A DNA stretch of 64,000 bases from Ectothiorhodosinus mongolicus (GTDB taxonomy: Bacteria; Pseudomonadota; Gammaproteobacteria; Ectothiorhodospirales; Ectothiorhodospiraceae): NCBI RefSeq assembly GCF_022406875.1, contig NZ_CP023018.1, forward strand, positions 1,729,312 through 1,793,311. The letters are read 5' to 3'. Positions 45,153 through 55,070 of this stretch are shown here, one piece after another. The notes beneath the pieces were generated by a model. That model was not told the DNA's origin. It saw only the letters and a list, made by a program, of their open reading frames with translations, and searched no databases. Positions within the stretch are counted from its first letter, which is position 1. Each line of letters opens with the position of its first letter. A program made the position numbers and the translations under genes.

Positions 45153-45832
45153 CACAGTGGGGTCTGACCCCATCTCTCCAAAAGGGGTCGTACCCCTTTG
45201 TCGAAGATCTCCGGGGGTGATGCGACGAAGTCGTCGGCGCCCCAGGTGTTGGGGGTTTGCGCGGGGTCGATGTAGCCGTAGGCGGCAATCAGGGTGCGCA
45301 TGCCGGCTGCGCGGCCAGCGGCGATGTCGCGTTCCGCATCACCCACATAGACGCAAGCCTCGGGAGACACGCCGGCTTGCTCACAGGCAAAAAGCAGCGG
45401 CAGAGGGTGCGGCTTGCGCTCGGCTGTCGTATCGCCAGAGATGACGGTGGCAGCGCGATCATATAAGCCCATCGACTTGAGCAGGGGATCGGTCAGCCAG
45501 CCGGGCTTATTGGTCACCACACCCCAACTTAAACCACTGGCCTCGATGTCATCCAAGAGCCGATCCATACCGTCAAACAAACGGCTATGGACATGCAGAT
45601 TCTCAGCATAAATCTCCAAAAACCGGGCTACCAAGGCGTCAAAATGTGTCGTATCAATCCCCGGAAAACCCAGGCGCACCATGGCGCCAGAGCCGTGCGA
45701 GACATGATTGCGCACCGCCTCAAAAGGCAATGGGGTCAGACCCTGTTCTTGTTGCAGAACCACCAAGGTCTGCCAAAGATCCGGCGCCGTATCGGCTAAA
45801 GTCCCATCCAAATCAAACAGAACACTGGCCAA
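45152..45832 (-). CDS. gph: Phosphoglycolate phosphatase (HAD family)
   Basis: A 226-residue HAD hydrolase. The nucleophile motif is FDLDGTLADT with D7 and D9, followed by WGVVTNKP, ERKPHPLP and YVGDAERDIAAGR. It removes phosphate from 2-phosphoglycolate, which in a carbon-fixing phototroph is formed by RuBisCO oxygenation. The last 15 or so residues (KGVRPLLERWGQTPL) are encoded by a palindromic repeat that has replaced the native end, and the stop codon overlaps the rmuC start. It lies 3 nt after ubiG. Confidence 0.93.
   Translation of the reverse strand: MASVLFDLDGTLADTAPDLWQTLVVLQQEQGLTPLPFEAVRNHVSHGSGAMVRLGFPGIDTTHFDALVARFLEIYAENLHVHSRLFDGMDRLLDDIEASGLSWGVVTNKPGWLTDPLLKSMGLYDRAATVISGDTTAERKPHPLPLLFACEQAGVSPEACVYVGDAERDIAAGRAAGMRTLIAAYGYIDPAQTPNTWGADDFVASPPEIFDKGVRPLLERWGQTPL
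45159..45199. repeat. Palindromic repeats at the gph/rmuC junction
   Basis: GGGGTCTGACCCC at 45159-45171 and GGGGTCGTACCCC at 45184-45196 lie inside the gph 3' end and just upstream of the rmuC start. They therefore encode the C-terminus of the phosphatase. Confidence 0.9.
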
Positions 45833-45835
45833 GGC

Positions 45836-46546
45836 CTAATCCCGAACCGCGTGCGCGAGATAGTTTACATCCACGCCGGGACCCAAATGATAACGCCGCG
45901 CTAAGGGGTCATAGTGCAGCCCCATCAAATCCCGCATGCGCAAGTCGGCCGCGCGCATCCACGCCTCCATCTCAGAGGGGCGGATGAAGCGTGCATACTC
46001 ATGCGTGCCGCGTGGCAACCAACGCAAAACATACTCGGCGCCGACAATCGCCAGCGCAAAAGCCTTGGGTGTGCGGTTCAAGGTCGCTACCACCAAATGT
46101 CCACCGGGCTTTAATAGCTGCGCACAGGCCGTCAGCACCGAGCCGGGATCGGGCACATGCTCCAGCATCTCCATACAGGTGACCACATCAAACTGCCCTG
46201 GCTTGGCCACCGCCATATCCTCAGCCGAGCGCAGCTGATAATCCACCTCAAGCCCCGATTCAAATAAATGCATGCGCGCCACATCCAAAGCATTCTCACC
46301 CAGATCAATGCCCGTCACATGCGCACCGCGCCGCGCCAAGCCCTCGCTGAGCAGCCCGCCGCCACAGCCCACATCCAAAACCTGCAGGCCTTCCAAAGCA
46401 CCCACACGGCTCTCGATGTAATCCAGGCGCAGCGGATTGATCTCATGCAAAGGCCGATACTCGCCCTGAGGATCCCACCAACGATGCGCCATCTCATCGA
46501 ACTTGGCGATCTCGCCGGCATCCACATTTGCTTGCGTTTGTGCCAT
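45836..46546 (-). CDS. ubiG: Ubiquinone biosynthesis O-methyltransferase UbiG
   Basis: A 236-residue SAM-dependent methyltransferase with LDVGCGGGLLSEGLARRGAH as the SAM loop and the N-terminal FDEMAHRWWDPQGEYRPLH signature of UbiG. It makes both O-methylations in ubiquinone synthesis. ubiG and gph being adjacent and co-oriented is common in gammaproteobacteria. The quinone pool also serves the photosynthetic reaction centre. Confidence 0.97.
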   Translation of the reverse strand: MAQTQANVDAGEIAKFDEMAHRWWDPQGEYRPLHEINPLRLDYIESRVGALEGLQVLDVGCGGGLLSEGLARRGAHVTGIDLGENALDVARMHLFESGLEVDYQLRSAEDMAVAKPGQFDVVTCMEMLEHVPDPGSVLTACAQLLKPGGHLVVATLNRTPKAFALAIVGAEYVLRWLPRGTHEYARFIRPSEMEAWMRAADLRMRDLMGLHYDPLARRYHLGPGVDVNYLAHAVRD

Positions 46547-46567
46547 AGCTTAAAAGTCCCTAATCGC

Positions 46568-47890
46568 TTAATGCCGCGCTGCGGCGATGCGTTTTTGCCA
46601 CTCTATAATACGCGCACGCAGGTCAGCTTCATCAATGCTGGTTAATCGCCGCTGACGCAGCAGCTGGCGCCCAGCCACCCAAACATCACTGACCTGATGA
46701 CGACCCACGGCATAGACCAAGTGCGAGATGGGGCTGGTCATCGGCTGACTTTCCAGCTCCGATAAATCCACGGCAATCACATCGGCGGCCTTGCCCGGCA
46801 CCAGCGAGCCAATCTCATCTGCCAATCCCAAGGCCACTGCACTGTTCAAAGTCGCCATGCGCAGCGTCGTCTCAGCAGGCAAAGCCGCGGCATTACCGCT
46901 CACGCCCTTACCCAGCAGAGCCGCCGTGCGCATTTCGCCAAACATATCCAAATCATTATTGCTCGCCGTGCCGTCGGTGCCGATGGCGACATTCACTCCA
47001 GCCTCCTGCAAGCGATGCACCGGACAAAAGCCCGAAGCCAGCTTCAGCGACGCCTCCGGGCAATGCAGCACATGCGTCCCAGACTCGGCGAGAAAATCGA
47101 TTTCCGCATCGGTAAGCTGTGTCATATGCACCGCCAAGAAATTCGGTCCACTGATTCCCAGTTGTGCCAGCTTCTCCAGCGGCCGCATGCCAAAGCGCGC
47201 CTGAAACTCATTCACTTCCTGCGCTGTTTCATGCACATGCATATGAATAGGAAGATCAAGTTCATCCGCTAAAACCTTGATTCGACGAAGATTGTCTTCC
47301 GACACGGAGTAGGGCGCATGGGGCGCAAAACAAAAGCTCAACAAGGGCTCTGTTTTGTTGCTGTCATAAAGATCCAAACCTTTCTGAATGTACTCATTGG
47401 CATCCGAAGCCCAGGCGCTGGCAAAGTCGATCAGGAGCAAGCCAATCGATCCGCGCATCCCCGCTTGGGTGGTCACCTTGGCAGTGACTTCCGGGAAGAA
47501 GTACATGTCATTAAAACAAGTCGTGCCGCCACGCAGCTGTTCCGCTAACGCCAAAAGGCTCCCATCATGCGCAAATTCCTCGCTGACATGGCGCGCTTCC
47601 ATCGGCCAAATATGCTGCTGCAGCCATTCGTATAAAGGCATGTCATCAGCCACCCCGCGCAGCAAGGTCATTGGCGAATGCGTATGGGCATTCACCAACC
47701 CCGGCATGAGCGCATGCTCCACAAACTGCTGGTGCTCCGCGGGTTGAAATTGCGTCAACGCTTGGTCGGTCGGTACGAGCGCCACAATGCGTCCATCGTG
47801 GATCACCAGGCTGTGGTTTTCTAGAACCGCACCCGAAGGCTCGATCGGCACCACCCAGCGCGCTGACAGCATCAAATCCACGGTTTTCAT
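46568..47890 (-). CDS. mtaD: MTA/SAH deaminase-like amidohydrolase (TRZ/ATZ family)
   Basis: The ATG at 47890 gives 440 residues. Metal-binding motifs of the amidohydrolase superfamily are visible: NAHTHSPMTLLRG (HxH) and HMHVHETAQEV, with VAIGTDGTASNNDLDMFGEM. Such proteins deaminate methylthioadenosine or S-adenosylhomocysteine, or related chlorinated triazines. It is divergent from mtnA of the methionine salvage pathway, which supports a role with methylthioadenosine. It is followed by ubiG after 21 nt. Confidence 0.85.
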   Translation of the reverse strand: MKTVDLMLSARWVVPIEPSGAVLENHSLVIHDGRIVALVPTDQALTQFQPAEHQQFVEHALMPGLVNAHTHSPMTLLRGVADDMPLYEWLQQHIWPMEARHVSEEFAHDGSLLALAEQLRGGTTCFNDMYFFPEVTAKVTTQAGMRGSIGLLLIDFASAWASDANEYIQKGLDLYDSNKTEPLLSFCFAPHAPYSVSEDNLRRIKVLADELDLPIHMHVHETAQEVNEFQARFGMRPLEKLAQLGISGPNFLAVHMTQLTDAEIDFLAESGTHVLHCPEASLKLASGFCPVHRLQEAGVNVAIGTDGTASNNDLDMFGEMRTAALLGKGVSGNAAALPAETTLRMATLNSAVALGLADEIGSLVPGKAADVIAVDLSELESQPMTSPISHLVYAVGRHQVSDVWVAGRQLLRQRRLTSIDEADLRARIIEWQKRIAAARH

Positions 47891-47975
47891 GCTCAGCAAG
47901 ATAACCCCCACGCCCGCGCCTGACAAGCGCCCATAAGTTCTGGTCAGAAAGCCAATGGATGCCTACAATGCGCCC

Positions 47976-49028
47976 ATGAAAAATCACGCCCATGACTCCA
48001 TTCGCGCCATCATCTGGCAAGATCATCACCTACGCCTGCTGGATCAGCGCTGGCTGCCGCAGGAAACCCGCTACCTCGATTTGCACACCGCCAAAGACAC
48101 GGCCGCAGCGATTCGGGACATGGCGGTGCGCGGTGCGCCGGCGATTGGTGTGACTGCCGCCTATGCCGTTGTTCTGGCCGCGCGTCAGGCCTATGCGCGT
48201 TACCGCGAGAACTGGTTGGCGCACATGCAAGAGGATGTAGAGACCCTAGCGCAGGCCCGCCCAACCGCCGTCAATTTGTTTTGGGCCATTGACGTCATGC
48301 GCGAGCACTGCGCGGCCATTCCCAAGGGTCAGGATCCTGAAGCGCTGCTATTAGAGGCAGCGACGCGTATCCACGAAGAGGACATCGCCGCCAATCGCCG
48401 CATGGGCGAGCTCGGCGCGGCCTTAATCCAAGGCGGGCGTGATGTCCTAACGCATTGCAATACCGGCTCACTGGCCACCGGCGGTTACGGCACCGCCTTG
48501 GGCGTGATTCGCAGCGCCTATGCTGCGGGTCACATCCAAACTGTTTTTGCTGATGAAACCCGGCCCTGGCTGCAAGGCGCGCGGCTGACTGCTTGGGAGC
48601 TGGTGCAAGATGAGATCCCGGTGTGTCTCCTGTGTGAAGGAGCCGCCGCCAGTTTGATGCGTGAGGGGCGGGTGTCATGGGCGATTGTCGGCGCGGATCG
48701 TATTGCTGCTAATGGCGATGCCGCCAATAAAATTGGCACCTATTCTCTAGCCGTTGCAGCGCGTCATCATGGCGTTAAGTTCATGGTGGTAGCGCCCACC
48801 ACCACCATTGATATGCAAGCCGCCGATGGCGATGCCATTCCCATCGAGCAGCGCAGCGCCGATGAGGTCTTAGAGCTGGGTGGTCAGCGTGTGGCGGCAC
48901 GCGGTGCACAGGCCTGGAATCCCTCCTTTGATGTCACGCCGGCCAGCCTGATCGATGCCATTGTCACCGAGAAGGGCGTGGTCACCGAGCCGACCCGGGA
49001 AAAGATGCAAAATCTGATGAAATCCTAA
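47976..49028 (+). CDS. mtnA: S-methyl-5-thioribose-1-phosphate isomerase
   Basis: The ATG at 47976 gives 350 residues. The catalytic cysteine is C161 in [12 protein letters not shown] and the acid/base is D241 in [10 protein letters not shown], matching the Bacillus enzyme. It converts methylthioribose-1-phosphate to methylthioribulose-1-phosphate in methionine salvage. It is divergent from the deaminase-like gene and upstream of gyrA. Other salvage genes are not in the window. Confidence 0.97.
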   Translation: MKNHAHDSIRAIIWQDHHLRLLDQRWLPQETRYLDLHTAKDTAAAIRDMAVRGAPAIGVTAAYAVVLAARQAYARYRENWLAHMQEDVETLAQARPTAVNLFWAIDVMREHCAAIPKGQDPEALLLEAATRIHEEDIAANRRMGELGAALIQGGRDVLTHCNTGSLATGGYGTALGVIRSAYAAGHIQTVFADETRPWLQGARLTAWELVQDEIPVCLLCEGAAASLMREGRVSWAIVGADRIAANGDAANKIGTYSLAVAARHHGVKFMVVAPTTTIDMQAADGDAIPIEQRSADEVLELGGQRVAARGAQAWNPSFDVTPASLIDAIVTEKGVVTEPTREKMQNLMKS

Positions 49029-49131
49029 GCCTTCCCTTATCTTTCCTGACAGGGGCAGTGGGCATCGGTTTGTGGTATCCTTTCCCGGTTAAATTTGCTC
49101 ACCACTCACCCAGCCCAAAATAAGAGCCTGA

Positions 49132-51705
49132 ATGGTCGATTTCGCCCGCGAAGTTTTACCCGTCAATTTAGAAGACGAGATGCGTCAGTCCTACTTGGAC
49201 TACGCCATGAGTGTCATCATCGGCCGCGCCCTTCCGGATGTGCGGGATGGCATGAAACCCGTGCATCGCCGCGTGCTTTTCGCCATGCGCGAGCTCGGTA
49301 ATGACTGGAACAAGCCTTACAAGAAATCGGCCCGCGTGGTCGGTGATGTGATCGGTAAATACCATCCTCATGGCGACACCGCCGTGTACGACACGATCGT
49401 GCGTATGGCTCAGCCTTTCTCCATGCGTTACATGTTGGTCGACGGTCAGGGTAACTTTGGTTCGGTGGACGGCGACGCCCCCGCCGCCATGCGTTATACC
49501 GAAGTGCGTATGGCGCGCATCGCCCATGAGTATTTGGCCGATATCGAAAAGGAAACCGTCGATTTTGTCGACAACTATGATGGGTCCGAGAGCGAACCCT
49601 CGGTATTCCCCACTCAGCTGCCTGGCCTTTTGATCAATGGCGCTGCCGGTATCGCGGTGGGTATGGCCACCAACATCCCGCCTCATAATCTCACCGAGGT
49701 TATCAACGCCACCGTCGCCTTGATTGATGATCCGGCATTGGATATCGCTGGCCTGATGGAGCACCTGCCTGGTCCTGATTTCCCCACCGCGGCGATGATC
49801 AATGGCGAGCGCGGCATCCACGAAGCCTACCGCACGGGCCGTGGCCGCATTTATCTGCGCGCCCGCTCGCATGTCGAAACCGACGACAGCACCGGCCGCC
49901 AGACCATTGTTGTCACCGAGCTACCCTATCAGGTCAATAAAGCCCGCCTGCTCGAGCGCATCGCCGAGCTGGTTAAGGAAAAGAAACTTGAGGGCATCAG
50001 TGAACTGCGCGATGAGTCCGACAAAGACGGCATGCGCATGGTGATTGAGCTCAAGCGTGGTGAAGTGCCCGAGGTGCTGCTGAATAATCTATATCTTCAG
50101 ACACAGATGCAAAATGTGTTTGGCATCAACATGGTGGCGCTGGAGGACGGTCAGCCCAAGCTGCTGAATCTCAAGCAAATACTCCAAGCCTTTATCAAGC
50201 ACCGCCGCGAAGTCGTCACGCGCCGCACGATTTTTGAACTGCGCAAAGCTCGAGAGCGCGCGCACGTACTCGAAGGTCTTGCTGTCGCGTTGGCCAACAT
50301 CGATCCGGTGATCGCCCTGATCAAGGCCTCGGGCAGCCCTGCCGAAGCCAAACAGGCTTTGTTGGACGCCACTTGGGCCCCAGGTGTCGTGAATGAAATG
50401 TTGGAACGGGCGGGTGCCCGCGCCTCACGCCCCGAAGATCTGGGGGATGAGTATGGCCTCATCGAGGGCCGTTATCGTCTCTCCGAAGCCCAAGCGCAGG
50501 CCATTTTGGATTTGCGTTTGCATCGTTTAACCGGCTTAGAGCAAGAAAAGATCCTAAATGAATTCAGTGAATTGCTGGATAAAATTGAAGCATTGCTCGA
50601 AATTCTAGGCAATCCCGATCGGCTCATGGAAGTGATCCGCGATGAACTGGTGGCCATGCGCGATCAATACGGCGATGAGCGGCGCACGGAGATCGTCGCC
50701 CACCAAATGGATCTCACATTAGAAGATCTCATCACCGAAGAAGATGTGGTGGTGACGCTGTCTCACGCCGGTTATGCCAAATATCAACCAGTCACTGCTT
50801 ACCGGGCGCAGCGACGCGGTGGGCGCGGTAAGACTGCGACCACCTTCCGCGATGAAGACTTTATCGATCGCTTGGTGGTGGCTAGCACCCATGACACGAT
50901 TTTGTGTTTCTCGAGTCGCGGCAAAGCCTATTGGCTCAAGGTCTACGAGTTGCCCCAAGGCAGTCGTGTGGCGCGAGGCCGACCGCTGGTGAATTTGCTG
51001 CCGCTGGAAGAAGATGAGCGCATTAACGCCATTCTGCCTGTGCGCGAATATGCCGAAGACCGTTATATCTTTATGGCCACCGCCAGCGGCGTGGTGAAGA
51101 AAACTCCTTTGGTGGATTTCTCGCGCCCGCGCTCCAACGGCATTATCGCGTTGGGGCTGCGTGATAACGACGCCTTAGTCGACGTCAAAGTCACTAACGG
51201 CGAACAAGACATCATGCTGCTCACCAGTGCCGGCAAAGCCATTCGCTTTGAAGAAAGCCAAGTGCGCGCCATGGGGCGTACCGCCACGGGCGTGCGCGGG
51301 GTTCGCTTGGGCAACGATCAGCGGGTGATCTCGTTGATTTGTGTCGAGGAAGGCTCGGTACTGCTGGCCACCGAACATGGCTACGGTAAGCGCACGGTGC
51401 CCGCTGAGTTCCCGCGCCATGGGCGCGGCGGTCAAGGGGTGATCGCCATCCAAACGAGTGGTCGCAATGGGGCCCTCGTGGGTGCCACCCTGGTGGCTGA
51501 CGATGATGAGGTGATGCTTATCACCAATGGCGGCACTTTGGTGCGCACCCCGGTGGATCAGATCTCGGTGCTGGGGCGCAATACCCAAGGCGTACGCTTG
51601 ATTCGCCTGACTGAAGGGGAACAGTTGGTGGAGCTGGCCCGGGTTGCTGGGCTGGGTGACGATGAAGATGCGGAGCCAGAAGAATCGGCTCCTGCTACTG
51701 AATAA
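49132..51705 (+). CDS. gyrA: DNA gyrase subunit A
   Basis: An 857-residue GyrA. The active-site tyrosine is Y122 in [10 protein letters not shown]. The resistance-determining region reads [10 protein letters not shown], with threonine at the position of E. coli Ser83 and aspartate at 87. The C-terminal half holds six beta-pinwheel blades, and QRRGGRGKT (about residues 561-569) is the GyrA box that distinguishes it from ParC. It introduces negative supercoils. It heads the large gammaproteobacterial block serC-serA-pheA-hisC-tyrA-aroA. Confidence 0.98.
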   Translation: MVDFAREVLPVNLEDEMRQSYLDYAMSVIIGRALPDVRDGMKPVHRRVLFAMRELGNDWNKPYKKSARVVGDVIGKYHPHGDTAVYDTIVRMAQPFSMRYMLVDGQGNFGSVDGDAPAAMRYTEVRMARIAHEYLADIEKETVDFVDNYDGSESEPSVFPTQLPGLLINGAAGIAVGMATNIPPHNLTEVINATVALIDDPALDIAGLMEHLPGPDFPTAAMINGERGIHEAYRTGRGRIYLRARSHVETDDSTGRQTIVVTELPYQVNKARLLERIAELVKEKKLEGISELRDESDKDGMRMVIELKRGEVPEVLLNNLYLQTQMQNVFGINMVALEDGQPKLLNLKQILQAFIKHRREVVTRRTIFELRKARERAHVLEGLAVALANIDPVIALIKASGSPAEAKQALLDATWAPGVVNEMLERAGARASRPEDLGDEYGLIEGRYRLSEAQAQAILDLRLHRLTGLEQEKILNEFSELLDKIEALLEILGNPDRLMEVIRDELVAMRDQYGDERRTEIVAHQMDLTLEDLITEEDVVVTLSHAGYAKYQPVTAYRAQRRGGRGKTATTFRDEDFIDRLVVASTHDTILCFSSRGKAYWLKVYELPQGSRVARGRPLVNLLPLEEDERINAILPVREYAEDRYIFMATASGVVKKTPLVDFSRPRSNGIIALGLRDNDALVDVKVTNGEQDIMLLTSAGKAIRFEESQVRAMGRTATGVRGVRLGNDQRVISLICVEEGSVLLATEHGYGKRTVPAEFPRHGRGGQGVIAIQTSGRNGALVGATLVADDDEVMLITNGGTLVRTPVDQISVLGRNTQGVRLIRLTEGEQLVELARVAGLGDDEDAEPEESAPATE

Positions 51706-51731
51706 ACCAAATCTTTGATCTGGAGTGCATC

Positions 51732-52814
51732 ATGACCCGTGTGTTTAATTTCAGTGCCGGTCCTGCGGCGCTGCCTGAGCCTGTCTTAGAATGCGCTCGC
51801 GACGAAATGCTGGATTGGCAGGGCAGTGGTCTGTCGGTGATGGAAATGAGTCACCGCGGCAAGGCCTTTGTGTCGATCGCCGAAAAGGCTGAGCAAGACT
51901 TACGCGACTTGCTGGCGGTCCCCAACAACTACAAGATTTTGTTTCTGCAGGGCGGCGCCAGTGGTCAATTTGCTGCCGTGCCCATGAATCTGATGCGCGG
52001 TAAAACCAGCGCCGATTACATCAACACCGGCGCTTGGTCGAAAAAAGCCATCGCTGAGGCCAAGAAATATGCCGAGGTCAATGTCGCGGCCAGCAGCGCC
52101 GACGATCAGTTCATGAGCATCCCTGATCCCGCCTCATGGCAGTGTGATCCCAATGCCGCCTATTTGCACTACACGCCGAACGAAACCATCGGCGGTGTCG
52201 AATTTCATTTCGTCCCAGAAACTGGTGATGTGCCACTGGTAGCCGATATGTCCTCGACCTTGTTGTCGCGGCCTATCGACGTTTCGCGCTTTGGCGTCAT
52301 TTATGCCGGTGCTCAGAAAAACATAGGCCCGGCTGGTCTAACCATCGTCATCGTGCGTGAAGATCTCATGGGCCAGCCCATGGATTGCCTGCCCAGCATC
52401 TTGGATTACCAAGTGCAGGCCGATGCTGACTCCATGTCCAATACGCCGCCGACCTACGCCTGGTATCTGGCGGGTCTGGTGTTTGCGTGGCTGAAGGATT
52501 TGGGCGGGCTGGCGGCGATGGCGGAGATCAACCAGCGCAAAGCCGATAAGCTTTACCGCGTCATTGATAATTCCGCGTTTTACAATAACCCCGTCGCCAA
52601 AGATGCGCGCTCATGGATGAATGTGCCTTTCACCTTGGCAGATGCCGAACTCGATGCGCTATTCCTCAAAGAAGCCACACAGGCTGGGCTGATGACCCTT
52701 AAGGGGCATCGCTCGGTGGGCGGTATGCGCGCCAGTATTTATAATGCTATGCCCGAGGCGGGTGTGGATGCCTTAATCGACTTCATGGTCGACTTTGAAC
52801 AGCGCAAGGCCTGA
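51732..52814 (+). CDS. serC: Phosphoserine aminotransferase
   Basis: A 360-residue class V PLP aminotransferase starting [20 protein letters not shown]. The PLP lysine lies in [14 protein letters not shown] and the [10 protein letters not shown] region is typical. It converts 3-phosphohydroxypyruvate to phosphoserine. The gene is 26 nt after gyrA and ends 1 nt before the serA start, so both serine genes are coupled. Confidence 0.97.
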   Translation: MTRVFNFSAGPAALPEPVLECARDEMLDWQGSGLSVMEMSHRGKAFVSIAEKAEQDLRDLLAVPNNYKILFLQGGASGQFAAVPMNLMRGKTSADYINTGAWSKKAIAEAKKYAEVNVAASSADDQFMSIPDPASWQCDPNAAYLHYTPNETIGGVEFHFVPETGDVPLVADMSSTLLSRPIDVSRFGVIYAGAQKNIGPAGLTIVIVREDLMGQPMDCLPSILDYQVQADADSMSNTPPTYAWYLAGLVFAWLKDLGGLAAMAEINQRKADKLYRVIDNSAFYNNPVAKDARSWMNVPFTLADAELDALFLKEATQAGLMTLKGHRSVGGMRASIYNAMPEAGVDALIDFMVDFEQRKA

Positions 52815-52815
52815 T

Positions 52816-53979
52816 ATGTACAAGATTCTCACGCTGAACAATATTTCTCCCAAGGGACTGAGTCGGTTTCCTTTGGATCACTACGAAGTCTCTTCAGAAA
52901 TGCGCGAGCCCGATGCCGTTGTCGTGCGCTCTTTTAAGATGCATGACATGGCGCTGGCCGATACCGTCAAGGCCATTGGCCGTGCGGGCGCTGGGGTGAA
53001 CAATATCCCAGTAGAAGCCATGACGGCTCAAGGCGTGGTGGTCTTCAATGCCCCAGGAGCCAACGCCAATGCTGTGAAGGAGCTGGTGCTCGCTGGGATA
53101 TTGTTGGCGGCGCGTCATATCTGCGCGGCTTGGGATTACACCCGCGGCTTGGCCGGAACGGATGCTGAACTGAATAAGCAAGTCGAAGAGGGCAAAAAGA
53201 AATTCGCTGGCTTTGAATTGCCAGGTCGCACCCTGGGCGTGCTGGGGCTTGGTGCCATCGGCGTCAAAGTCGCCAACGCCGCGCGCGCCCTCGGCATGAA
53301 CGTACTGGGGTACGACCCCCATATGACGGTGGATCGTGCCTGGCAACTGGATTCGGGTGTGCAACAGGCCGCTGGCATCGATGATTTGCTGGCGCGCAGC
53401 GATATGGTGACCTTTCATGTGCCGCTCAATGACGCCACGCGGCATCTGATCCGCGCCGATCGTCTGCGCATCATGAAGCCGGGCGCCGTGCTGCTGAACT
53501 TCGCGCGCGAGGGGATTGTGGATGAAGCGGCGGTGGTAGAGGCCCTGAATCAAGGGCATCTGCGAACCTACGTCTGCGATTTCCCCAGCAACACATTGCA
53601 AGGTCACCCTAAAGTCATTGCTTTGCCGCACCTAGGCGCATCCACTCAAGAAGCCGAAGAGAACTGCGCCATCATGGTCGCCGATCAGATTCGTGATTAT
53701 CTGGAGAATGGCAACATCCGCCACTCAGTGAACTTCCCGGACATGAGCCTGCCGCGCGCCGGCAGCAGTCGCCTGACAGTGATCAACAGCAATCGGCCCG
53801 ATATGGTTGGTCAGATCTCGCATGTGCTGGGACAAAACAGCATCAACATCGTCCACATGGTGAATGAATCCCGCAATGGTGTGGCGTACAATCTTATCGA
53901 TGTTGAGGGTAATCTGGATGGGGAGGCCGCTCGCGGTATCGCCGCCATTGATGGGGTGCTTAAGGTGCGCGTGCTCTAA
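52816..53979 (+). CDS. serA: D-3-phosphoglycerate dehydrogenase
   Basis: The ATG at 52816 gives 387 residues. NAD-binding GLGAIGVKVANAARALGMNV is followed by the catalytic arginine in NFAREGIVDE and histidine in ALPHLGASTQEAEENC. A C-terminal ACT domain (about residues 315-387) suits feedback regulation by serine. It makes 3-phosphohydroxypyruvate for SerC. A GGGGTACGACCCC sequence at 53307-53319 encodes the native GYDP motif and is not a disruptive insertion. Confidence 0.96.
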   Translation: MYKILTLNNISPKGLSRFPLDHYEVSSEMREPDAVVVRSFKMHDMALADTVKAIGRAGAGVNNIPVEAMTAQGVVVFNAPGANANAVKELVLAGILLAARHICAAWDYTRGLAGTDAELNKQVEEGKKKFAGFELPGRTLGVLGLGAIGVKVANAARALGMNVLGYDPHMTVDRAWQLDSGVQQAAGIDDLLARSDMVTFHVPLNDATRHLIRADRLRIMKPGAVLLNFAREGIVDEAAVVEALNQGHLRTYVCDFPSNTLQGHPKVIALPHLGASTQEAEENCAIMVADQIRDYLENGNIRHSVNFPDMSLPRAGSSRLTVINSNRPDMVGQISHVLGQNSINIVHMVNESRNGVAYNLIDVEGNLDGEAARGIAAIDGVLKVRVL

Positions 53980-53981
53980 AA

Positions 53982-55070
53982 ATGAGTCAGGATCAGGACA
54001 ATCTGGGCAAAATTCGTCAGCGTATCGACGCGCTGGATGGCCAGATTATGGAGCTTATCAGCCAGCGCGCCGATTGTGCGCAGGAAGTCGCGCGCATCAA
54101 GCGTGATGAAGATCCTGAAGCTGAGTTCTATCGGCCTGATCGTGAAGCGCAAGTGCTGCGACGCATCCACAGCGAGAACCCCGGGCCGCTGGATGCTGAA
54201 GAAATGGCCCGCCTGTTCCGCGAAATCATGTCCGCCTGCCTGGCTTTAGAACAGCAGTTGGAAGTGGCCTATTTAGGTCCCGAGGGGACATTCACCCAAG
54301 CTGCCGCCTTGAAACACTTTGGTCATTCGGTACAAACGCGTGCCATGACGGCCATCGAAGAGGTGTTCCGCGAAGTCGAGTCCGGCAGTGCTCACTATGG
54401 GGTTGTGCCCATCGAGAACTCCACGGAAGGGGTGGTCACCCATACCTTGGATCGATTCATGCAATCACCTTTAGTAATCTGCGGTGAGGTCGAGCTGCGC
54501 ATCCATCATCAGCTACTGAGTCACGCCACTGATTTGGGCGACATCCAAAAGGTGTATTCCCATCAACAGTCTTTGGCGCAGTGTCGGGAATGGTTAGATT
54601 CGCGCCTGTCGCAGGCTGAGAGGCTGTCGCTAGCGAGTAACGCTGAAGCCGCCAAACAGGCCGCTAAGGATCCACAGTCCGCAGCGATCGCCAGCGCCGC
54701 GGCAGCACAGCTATATGGGCTGAATATCCTTGCCAGCAATATCGAGGACTCACCGGATAACACCACCCGCTTTTTGGTCATCGGGCCACGCGCCAGCGGT
54801 CCCTCGGGTCAGGACAAAACCTCGCTTTTGATCTCCGCGCACAATCGCCCCGGCTCCCTGCATGGGCTGCTCTCGCCCTTTGCCGCTCATGATGTCAGTC
54901 TCACCCGCATCGAATCGCGGCCCTCCCATTGCGTCAACTGGGAGTACGTATTTTTCATCGACATCGAAGGTCATTGCCAAGACGCCAAAGTCGCCGCGGC
55001 CTTATCCGAGCTGCGCGCCCAAGCCGATCTAGTACGAGTGTTGGGGTCGTACCCCAAGGCGGTGTTATGA
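53982..55070 (+). CDS. pheA: Chorismate mutase / prephenate dehydratase (P-protein)
   Basis: A 362-residue bifunctional enzyme. Residues about 5-90 are the chorismate mutase helices (LGKIRQRIDALDGQIMELI, ARIKRDEDPEAEFYRPDRE); residues about 95-275 are prephenate dehydratase (VAYLGPEGTFTQAA, GVVPIENSTEGVVTHTLD), and the rest is an ACT domain with SRPSHCVNWEYVFFID for phenylalanine feedback. The end VRVLGSYPKAVL is coded partly by GGGGTCGTACCCC. It overlaps hisC by ATGA. Confidence 0.97.
   Translation: MSQDQDNLGKIRQRIDALDGQIMELISQRADCAQEVARIKRDEDPEAEFYRPDREAQVLRRIHSENPGPLDAEEMARLFREIMSACLALEQQLEVAYLGPEGTFTQAAALKHFGHSVQTRAMTAIEEVFREVESGSAHYGVVPIENSTEGVVTHTLDRFMQSPLVICGEVELRIHHQLLSHATDLGDIQKVYSHQQSLAQCREWLDSRLSQAERLSLASNAEAAKQAAKDPQSAAIASAAAAQLYGLNILASNIEDSPDNTTRFLVIGPRASGPSGQDKTSLLISAHNRPGSLHGLLSPFAAHDVSLTRIESRPSHCVNWEYVFFIDIEGHCQDAKVAAALSELRAQADLVRVLGSYPKAVL

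Noticed and set aside
49168-49872. 234-residue minus-strand frame inside gyrA
   Set aside because: The gyrA reading frame is certain; the opposite frame is a byproduct of codon bias.
53307-53319. GGGGTACGACCCC in serA as an inserted repeat
   Set aside because: It encodes GYDP, a usual motif after the NAD-binding helix in this family, and no extra residues are apparent. It is kept only as part of the coincidence finding.
52894-53631. 245-residue minus-strand frame inside serA
   Set aside because: It lies wholly within the conserved dehydrogenase and has no features of its own.
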